DNA from: Leifsonia sp. 71-9
GTDB taxonomy: Bacteria; Actinomycetota; Actinomycetes; Actinomycetales; Microbacteriaceae
NCBI RefSeq assembly: GCF_001898805.1
Contig: NZ_MKVJ01000003.1
Location: 82,525-146,524 of the forward strand
Length of the DNA: 64,000 nucleotides
Direction of reading: 5' to 3'
Made by a program: the position numbers and the translations under genes. Below, piece by piece: positions 58,173 to 64,000 of this stretch; within the stretch, counting starts at the first letter, position 1; each line of letters begins with the position of its first letter. A model generated the notes under the pieces. The model was not told where the DNA came from and did no database searches. It worked only from the letters and a program-made list of their open reading frames with translations.

Positions 58173-59186
58173 ATGTCACAGCACACCCTGACCGTCCCGC
58201 CCGAGCCGGGCACGCGCCAGCGACCCCGCTCGCTGGCCTCGCGCCCGTCGCGCTCCGACTCCGTCTTCCGCACCGTCAGCTACGGCGCCGGCGCGACGAC
58301 CGTCGGCATCATGCTCGCGGTCGGCTTCTTCCTGGCCGTCCGCGCCGGCGACGCGCTGAGCGTCACCGGCTTCTCGTTCCTCACCGAGCAGCAGTGGTCG
58401 CCCGAGACGCAGAAGTTCGGGATCGCCGCGGTGCTGAGCGGCACCGTCACGATCGCGATCATCGCGATGTGCGTCTCCGTCCCGCTCGCCCTCGGCACCT
58501 CCCTCCTGATCTCGGAGATCGTGCCGCCGCGGGTCAAGACCGCGCTGATCAGCCTCGTGGACCTGATGGCCGCCGTGCCGAGCGTCGTCTACGGCCTGTT
58601 CGGCCTGTTCTTCCTGCAGGAGAACATCATCCCCGTCGCCCGCTGGATCTCGGGGCACTTCGGCTGGATCCCCGTCTTCGCCGTCACCGACGGCAGCGGC
58701 CACGCGCTCACCGAGGCGAGCGCGTTCACGTCGTCCGCGTTCATCGCCGGGCTGGTCGTCGCACTCATGGTCGTGCCCACCCAGACCTCCGTGATGCGGG
58801 AGGCGTTCTCGCAGGCTCCGTCCGGCGAGCGCGAGGGCGCCTACGCGCTCGGCTCGACCCGGTGGGGGATGATCCGGTCGGTCGTGCTGCCCTTCGGCCG
58901 CGGCGGCATCATCGGCGGCACGATGCTCGGCCTCGGCCGCGCGCTCGGCGAGACCATCGCCGTCTACCTGATCATCTCGCCGGTGTTCACGATCAACCTG
59001 CAGGTGCTCAAGACGGGCTCCAACTCGGTCTCGGCGCTCATCGCCAACCGCTACGGCGAGGCGAGCTCGTTCGGTCTCTCGGCGCTCATGGCCGCCGGCC
59101 TGGTCCTGTTCCTCATGACGCTCGTCGTCAACTTCACCGCCTCCTCCATCGTCGCCCGCTCGCGCTCGGGCGCCCAGACCAACTGA
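58173..59186 (+). CDS. pstC: Phosphate ABC transporter permease PstC
   Basis: The 337-residue protein forms one half of the phosphate channel. It has six hydrophobic segments and the permease coupling motif PSGEREGAYALGSTRWGMIRSVV. Signature stretches are AAVPSVVYGLFGLFFLQ and GGTMLGLGRALGETIAVYLII. The ATG at 58173 follows GAGGAA. It is the first gene of pstC-pstA-pstS. PHO-box-like repeats lie upstream, so expression should rise under phosphate starvation. Confidence 0.96.
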   Translation: MSQHTLTVPPEPGTRQRPRSLASRPSRSDSVFRTVSYGAGATTVGIMLAVGFFLAVRAGDALSVTGFSFLTEQQWSPETQKFGIAAVLSGTVTIAIIAMCVSVPLALGTSLLISEIVPPRVKTALISLVDLMAAVPSVVYGLFGLFFLQENIIPVARWISGHFGWIPVFAVTDGSGHALTEASAFTSSAFIAGLVVALMVVPTQTSVMREAFSQAPSGEREGAYALGSTRWGMIRSVVLPFGRGGIIGGTMLGLGRALGETIAVYLIISPVFTINLQVLKTGSNSVSALIANRYGEASSFGLSALMAAGLVLFLMTLVVNFTASSIVARSRSGAQTN

Positions 59187-59199
59187 CGGCCGGGACCAC

Positions 59200-60507
59200 A
59201 TGACCACCACCGAGAACTGGAACGCGCCCACCCTGCTGGTGGACGACATCACGGTCGTCGCCGCGCCCGCCGAGCGTCCCGAACAGCCCGCCGCACCCGT
59301 CGCCGAGGGGCACACCAGCCTCCCGCCCGAGGACCGCGGCGACATCGGCCCGCGCCGCGACGTCAGCCAGACCACCTCCGAGGACCGGTTCAACCTGTGG
59401 GGCGCGCTCGTCGCCGGGATGGCGCTCGCGCTCCTGCTCTTCGGCTGGTTCGCGCCGCTCACCGGCGAGGTCGGCTGGGCCGTCGTCGCCTTCCTCTCCT
59501 TCATCGCCATCTACGCCCTGCTCGTCTCGCTGCGCTCCAACCGCCAGACCGTCGCCGACCGCGTGATGACCGTGCTCTTCGTGAGCTCGGGGCTCGCACT
59601 GTTCGCCTCCCTCGTCTTCGTGTTCGTCTTCGCCTTCGTGCGCGGCGCCTCCGCCGTCACGCACCTCAACTTCTTCGGTCAGACGATGGAGTTCGCCGGC
59701 CCGCTCGATCCGCTCTCGAAGGGCGGCATCCTGCACGCCATCGTGGGCACGCTCATCCAGATCGCCATCGCGCTCGCGATCACCGTGCCGCTCGGCGTCG
59801 CGACCGCGGTCTTCCTCAACGAGATCGGCGGGAGGTTCGCCCGCTTCGTCCGCACCATCGCCGACGCCATGACCGCGCTGCCCTCCATCGTCGCCGGCCT
59901 CTTCGTCTACTCGGCGATCATCACGTTCGTGACCCACCAGCGCTCGGGCTTCGCCGCCTCCCTCGCGATCACCGTCATGATGCTGCCGATCGTCATCCGC
60001 GCCTCCGACGTCGTGCTGCGGCTGGTGGCCGGCAACCTGCGCGAGGCGTCGTACGCGCTGGGGTCGACCCGCTGGCGCACCGTCTGGCACGTCGTGCTGC
60101 CGACCGCGCGCTCGGGCCTCGTGACCGCCGTCATCCTGGGCACCGCCCGCGGGATCGGCGAGACCTCGCCCGTGCTGCTCACCAGCGGCGTCACGGCCGT
60201 GATGAACGTCAACCCGTTCAGCGGCCCGATGATCTCCCTCCCGCTCCAGGTCTTCGACTTCGTCAAGAGCCCCGAGCCGAACATGATCGCCCGCGGCTTC
60301 GGCACCGCCGTCGTGCTGATCCTGCTCGTGCTGGCGCTCTTCTTCGCCGCGCGCGTGCTCGGCGGCAAGGCGCCGGGTCAGCAGTCCGCCGGCAGCAGGC
60401 GCCGGACCGCCGACGCCAGCCGCCGCGACCTGATGCGCATCGAGACCGCCGCCGCCGCGCCCAGCCCGACCTCCCCCTCCACCGACCAGAAGGACCCCAC
60501 GCCGTGA
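59200..60507 (+). CDS. pstA: Phosphate ABC transporter permease PstA
   Basis: The 435-residue protein is longer than usual for PstA because of a cytoplasmic N-terminal extension of about 65 residues and a charged C-terminal tail. The membrane part shows TADAMTALPSIVAGLFVYSA-like sequence, the coupling loop LREASYALGSTRWRTVWHVV and TARGIGETSPVLLTSG. It pairs with PstC. The ATG at 59200 lies 13 bases after the pstC stop. The pstS start overlaps its stop. Confidence 0.95.
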   Translation: MTTTENWNAPTLLVDDITVVAAPAERPEQPAAPVAEGHTSLPPEDRGDIGPRRDVSQTTSEDRFNLWGALVAGMALALLLFGWFAPLTGEVGWAVVAFLSFIAIYALLVSLRSNRQTVADRVMTVLFVSSGLALFASLVFVFVFAFVRGASAVTHLNFFGQTMEFAGPLDPLSKGGILHAIVGTLIQIAIALAITVPLGVATAVFLNEIGGRFARFVRTIADAMTALPSIVAGLFVYSAIITFVTHQRSGFAASLAITVMMLPIVIRASDVVLRLVAGNLREASYALGSTRWRTVWHVVLPTARSGLVTAVILGTARGIGETSPVLLTSGVTAVMNVNPFSGPMISLPLQVFDFVKSPEPNMIARGFGTAVVLILLVLALFFAARVLGGKAPGQQSAGSRRRTADASRRDLMRIETAAAAPSPTSPSTDQKDPTP

Positions 60508-62150
60508 TGCCCCGATCCCCCCGACGCATCCTGAGGATCGCGCTGGCCGCGGCCGCCGCCGTGCTCGCCATCGCCGCGCCGCTCGCCCCGCAGGCGGCGC
60601 AGTCGTCGCAGGCCGCTGGCGCGAACTGGGCGCCGATCACCGGCACCGGCTCCACCTGGTCGCAGAACGCGCTCGACCAGTGGCGCCGCAACGTCGCCAC
60701 GAACTACAGCATGACGGTCAACTACTCCGGCACCGGATCGTCCGCCGGGCGTCGCGACTTCATCGCGCAGACGGTCGACTTCGCGGTGAGCGAGATCCCG
60801 TTCCAGTCGGCGCCCGAAGACGGCTCGGCGCCCGAGAAGCCGACCTCCGGCTTCGCGTACATGCCGATCGTCGCCGGCGGCACGTCGTTCATGTACAACC
60901 TCAAGATCGGCGGCAAGCGGGTCACGAACCTCCGGCTGAGCGGCGACACGATCACGAAGATCTTCACCGGCGTCATCACCAACTGGAAGGACCCGCAGAT
61001 CGCCAAGGACAACCCGGGCCTCGCGATGCCGGACAAGGCGATCGTGCCCGTGGTGCGCTCCGACGGCTCCGGCTCCACCGCGCAGTTCACGCTGTGGATG
61101 TCGAAGCAGCATCCCGCGCTGTGGAACTCGTTCTGCAGCAAGGTCGGCCGCCCGAACCCCTGCGGGCTGACCTCGCAGTACCCGTCGTACGGCAACTTCA
61201 AGGCGCAGAGCGGGTCGCTCGGCGTCGCGGGATACGTCAGCCAGTCCTACGGCGAGGGCGCGATCACCTACGTCGAGTACTCCTACGCGCTGAAGTCGGG
61301 CTTCCCCGTCGCGAAGGTGCTGAACTCCGCCGGGTACTACATCGAGCCGACCGCGCCCTCCGTGGCCGTCGCGCTGATGAAGGCCGCGATCAACGACAAC
61401 GCCTCCTCGCCCGACTACCTCACGCAGATCCTCGACGGGGTCTACAACAGCGCCGACCCGCGCACGTATCCGCTGTCGAGCTACTCGTACATGATCGTGC
61501 CCACCCAGGTGGCGGGCATCTTCACGGCCGAGAAGGGCAAGACACTCGGGGCGTTCTCCAACTACATGCTCTGCGAAGGGCAGCAACAGGCGGCCACCCT
61601 CGGCTACTCGCCGCTGCCGATGAACCTCGTGCAGGCGGGGTTCACGCAGATCAAGCGCATCCCCGGCGCCGACGTGAGCGGGGTCGACCTCAACAAGTGC
61701 AACAACCCGACGTTCAAGCCGGGCGACTCGCCCTCGAGCAACCAGCTGGCGGCCACCGCGCCCCAGCCGGCCGCGTGCGACAAGCAGGGGCCGGACCAGT
61801 GCACCACCGGCACGGCCGGCGCGCGCAACACCCCGACCGCCACGACCGGCGGCGGCAAGGGCGGCACCTCCGCCGAGGCCGGCGGCGGAGCGGGCGGGGC
61901 CGGCGCGGGTGCGGCGGCCGGGTCGACGGATGCCGGCGCCGCCGCGACCGACGGATCGACCGGCACGACCGACGACACCCAGCTCACCAGCGCCAACGCC
62001 GCGCGGGCGACCCCGTTCGCGCTGGCGGACGACGGCTGGGGCGGTCAGCAGACGGTGATGCTGCTCGCCGCCGGCCTGCTCGTGCTCGCCATCGTGCTCC
62101 CGCCCCTCCTCTTCGGCCGCCTCCGCCGCTCCCGGGGCACCACAGAGTAG
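60507..62150 (+). CDS. pstS: Phosphate-binding protein PstS with C-terminal membrane anchor
   Basis: The 547-residue receptor has a signal peptide (RILRIALAAAAAVLAIAAPL) and a phosphate-binding domain: ITGTGSTWSQNALDQWRRNV, VNYSGTGSSAGRRDF, PVVRSDGSGSTAQFTLWM and GYVSQSYGEGAITYVEYSYA. Most PstS proteins of Gram-positive bacteria are lipoproteins, but this one has no lipobox. Instead a Gly/Ala/Thr-rich linker leads to a membrane helix near the C-terminus (VMLLAAGLLVLAIVLPPLLF), followed by RLRRSRGTTE. Translational overlap with pstA is TGATG. No pstB is visible in the window. Confidence 0.93.
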   Translation: MPRSPRRILRIALAAAAAVLAIAAPLAPQAAQSSQAAGANWAPITGTGSTWSQNALDQWRRNVATNYSMTVNYSGTGSSAGRRDFIAQTVDFAVSEIPFQSAPEDGSAPEKPTSGFAYMPIVAGGTSFMYNLKIGGKRVTNLRLSGDTITKIFTGVITNWKDPQIAKDNPGLAMPDKAIVPVVRSDGSGSTAQFTLWMSKQHPALWNSFCSKVGRPNPCGLTSQYPSYGNFKAQSGSLGVAGYVSQSYGEGAITYVEYSYALKSGFPVAKVLNSAGYYIEPTAPSVAVALMKAAINDNASSPDYLTQILDGVYNSADPRTYPLSSYSYMIVPTQVAGIFTAEKGKTLGAFSNYMLCEGQQQAATLGYSPLPMNLVQAGFTQIKRIPGADVSGVDLNKCNNPTFKPGDSPSSNQLAATAPQPAACDKQGPDQCTTGTAGARNTPTATTGGGKGGTSAEAGGGAGGAGAGAAAGSTDAGAAATDGSTGTTDDTQLTSANAARATPFALADDGWGGQQTVMLLAAGLLVLAIVLPPLLFGRLRRSRGTTE

Positions 62151-62172
62151 CCCCCTCCCCTACCCCCAACCC

Positions 62173-62247
62173 ACAGCCCGCGAGACGTGAGTCGTTGCGG
62201 GTGTCCACCCCCGGACACCCGCGACAACTCACGTCTCGGCGGGCTGT
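62173..62247. repeat. Long intergenic hairpin element D
   Basis: The arms (34 and 35 bases) pair almost completely around a 6-base loop ACCCCC. Outer ends read ACAGCCCGCGAGACGTGAGT and ACTCACGTCTCGGCGGGCTG; there is one extra C and two mismatches. It begins 23 bases after pstS. Confidence 0.88.
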
Positions 62248-62309
62248 TTCCCCATGCCCGCGGCGTGTCCCGGGGCGGTCTCCGCTGGACAAGCTCCCGT
62301 CGTCAGCCC

Positions 62310-62342
62310 GTTCCCGGATCGTTCATCGGGATGTCACGAACC
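62310..62342. promoter_or_regulatory. PHO-box-like repeats upstream of the gene at 62400
   Basis: Three 11-bp units GTTCCCGGATC, GTTCATCGGGA and TGTCACGAACC end 57 bases before the start codon. A TAGCTT -10-like box follows at 62348. Confidence 0.5.
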
Positions 62343-62399
62343 GCCCATAGCTTTGCGCCCGGTCGAGGCAGGTTCGGCCGGAGAAAACCCGGGAGAGAC

Positions 62400-64000
62400 A
62401 TGGAATCGAGCGGTCGCGTGCGGCCTCGTGGAACGATCGCGCGAGCCCTCTTCTTCGGCGCCTTGGTCGGCCTCGCGGCCACCGCCGTGTTCGCGGGAGT
62501 GGGCGGAGCCGGAGCGGGATCTGCCCGCGCCGCGGACTCCACCGCCGTCACCGCCACGGCCGCCCAGCAGGACAAGGACGCGAAGAACGCGCCCTTCCCC
62601 GACCTCGCGGTCACCGTCTCCCAGACCACCGACCTCATCTCGCAGGGCGTCACCGTGTCGTGGACGGGCGGCAAGCTCTCCACCCCGCCGAGCGGCGGCA
62701 ACGGCGGCGAGAACTTCCTGCAGCTCGCGCAGTGCTGGGGCGAGGACCCGGACAACCCCGGGCACCCCGACCGCACGACCTGCCAGTACGGGGCGTTCAA
62801 CACCGCCGGCGCCACGCGTGACGGCTACGTCACCGACGACACCGTCGCGACGCAGGACGAGAAGTTCTCTCTGCCGCGCCGCGGACCGTTCACGCCCGGC
62901 TACACGTCCATCCCGTTCACGAGCGTCGACGGCGCGAAGGTCGCCTCGATCGTCGACGGCAAGCAGACCGACACCAACGTCAACGTCAACCAGTTCTTCA
63001 ACCCGAGCCAGTCCAACGAGGTGCCGTGGGCCGGTTCGGCGTCGAACGGCGCGGGATCGGTGCGCTTCGAGGTGCAGACCGCGCTGCAGGCGAACGGCCT
63101 CGGCTGCGGAACCCCGGTGAAGACCGGCAGCACGACCACGCCGCAGACCTGCTGGCTCGTCGTCATCCCGCGCGGGACCGCCGACTCCGGTGAGCCGCAC
63201 ATCACCCAGTCGGGCCTGCGCTGGGACGCGTGGAAGCACAACATCGCGTTCAAGCTGACCTTCAAGCCGCTCGGTGTCTCGTGCAACATCGGCGCGGCCG
63301 AGCGACAGCTGCGCGGGAGCGAGCTCGTCGCGGGAGCCGTCGCCTCCTGGCAGCCGGTGCTGTGCAACTCGCAGGGCGGCGCCATCTACACGATGAGCAA
63401 CAGTGCGGAGTCGGATGCCGTCCAGGCGGCGAATGGCGCGGACTCGGCTTCACTGGCCCTCACTTCGCGTGCGCTCGGCGGCACGGAGGACGACCTCCGA
63501 TACGCCCCCGTCGCCGTCGGTGGCTTGGCGATCGCCTTCGCGGTCGACCGGGCGCCGTCCGCCGCCGACGGCACTCCCGAGGATCAGCTGCTGAAGGCGG
63601 GGCTGTCGTTCGACTCGCTCAAGCTCACCCCGCGGCTGATCGCCAAGCTGCTGACCGCGTCGTACCTCGACTCGCTCCCCACGTATGCGGACAAGGGGCA
63701 CCTCGGTGCGAATGCGCGCAACCTCCTGCTCGACCCGGACTTCCTCGACGTGAACGCGGACATCCCGGACTGGAAGTTCCAGGCGATCGTCGCGCCCTCG
63801 GTCGCCGACCTCCTCGTGCCGCAGGGTCGTTCCGACGCGGCCATGCAGCTGTGGCGCTACGTGCTCGCCGACGCCGACGCGAAGGCCTTCCTCGCCGGGC
63901 AGGCGGACCCCTGGGGCATGAAGGTCAACCCGACCTCGGCGACCGATGCGGCGATCAACCCCTCCGGCGCCGCCCTCGAGCTGCCGCGCGAGGACTTCCC
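62400..64000 (+). CDS. Large secreted protein of the pst region, 3'-truncated
   Basis: The frame is open from ATG 62400 (behind GGGAGAG) to the window end, giving 533 residues without a stop. A signal peptide (GTIARALFFGALVGLAATAV, cut near ARAAD) is followed by about 490 residues with several cysteine pairs (LAQCWGED, TCQYG, GLGCGTP, QTCWLVV, SCNIG, LCNSQ). A PBP-like segment reads APVAVGGLAIAFAVD. Similar proteins accompany pst genes in Microbacteriaceae, and a role in phosphate capture or as a PstS partner is inferred. A PHO-box-like repeat upstream supports this. Its C-terminus lies beyond the window. Confidence 0.8.
   Translation, partial: MESSGRVRPRGTIARALFFGALVGLAATAVFAGVGGAGAGSARAADSTAVTATAAQQDKDAKNAPFPDLAVTVSQTTDLISQGVTVSWTGGKLSTPPSGGNGGENFLQLAQCWGEDPDNPGHPDRTTCQYGAFNTAGATRDGYVTDDTVATQDEKFSLPRRGPFTPGYTSIPFTSVDGAKVASIVDGKQTDTNVNVNQFFNPSQSNEVPWAGSASNGAGSVRFEVQTALQANGLGCGTPVKTGSTTTPQTCWLVVIPRGTADSGEPHITQSGLRWDAWKHNIAFKLTFKPLGVSCNIGAAERQLRGSELVAGAVASWQPVLCNSQGGAIYTMSNSAESDAVQAANGADSASLALTSRALGGTEDDLRYAPVAVGGLAIAFAVDRAPSAADGTPEDQLLKAGLSFDSLKLTPRLIAKLLTASYLDSLPTYADKGHLGANARNLLLDPDFLDVNADIPDWKFQAIVAPSVADLLVPQGRSDAAMQLWRYVLADADAKAFLAGQADPWGMKVNPTSATDAAINPSGAALELPREDF

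Noticed and set aside
1-64000. Biosynthetic cluster for a polyketide or peptide
   Set aside because: SRPBCC and SnoaL-like proteins are isolated, and no synthase, ligase or precursor gene is present.

Overview
The window is high-GC actinobacterial DNA. Promoters of the TANNNT type often sit 6-7 bases before a start codon, neighbouring genes overlap at TGATG or GTGA junctions, and there are a LAxTG surface protein, a PASTA kinase and an EfeO/EfeB pair. Gene content and style suggest a soil or plant-associated Microbacteriaceae (Leifsonia/Microbacterium-like), but the genus cannot be fixed from this sequence alone. No rRNA, tRNA, phage, insertion sequence or CRISPR array was found. The first and last genes are cut by the window edges.

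Layout: 1-3.05 kb holds three overlapping genes for surface or secreted repeat proteins (RCC1 propeller, second propeller with Ig-like tail, small Ig-like protein). 3.1-6.3 kb holds a small unknown gene, a four-helix membrane protein and a CtpE-like P-type ATPase. 6.4-16 kb is the most coherent system: a sugar ABC importer, a GH5 beta-mannosidase-like enzyme, a GH38 alpha-mannosidase, a LacI regulator and a secreted Endo H-type endoglycosidase. I read it as a pathway for releasing, importing and degrading high-mannose N-glycans, tied together by matching LacI-type operators. 16-34.5 kb is mostly single genes and small divergent pairs: M1 aminopeptidase, tautomerase/TetR, Rho-N-like protein, FAD-Rieske oxidoreductase, flavin reductase, PrmC-like methyltransferase, CPBP protease, TspO-like protein, APC permease, sarcosine oxidase-like enzyme, TOPRIM protein and aldo/keto reductase.

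34.6-42.3 kb carries an SGNH-GAF fusion, a 5'-3' exonuclease, SRPBCC, SnoaL-like and NUDIX proteins, a MarR/oxidoreductase divergent pair, an MscS channel and a GAP-family exporter. A LacI gene then precedes an unusual array of 93-bp hairpin-containing repeats and the L-arabinose operon araB-araD-araA (42.8-46.9 kb). The araB-araD junction itself contains an 83-bp tandem duplication that creates a predicted 28-residue coupling peptide. 47-50 kb has a PucR-type regulator, an HSL-type esterase and an NmrA-like protein.

50.2-64 kb looks like a phosphate/iron/cell-envelope region. It has a secreted phospholipase C-type phosphoesterase behind efeO-efeB, an operon of unknown protein, lytic transglycosylase and PASTA kinase, and then pstC-pstA-pstS and a large secreted protein. 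Three sets of 11-bp direct repeats resembling PHO boxes lie in front of these units, which suggests one PhoP regulon. Long imperfect hairpins sharing an outer CCGAG-type end recur at gene 3' ends, and short tandem repeats are concentrated between 32 and 45 kb.
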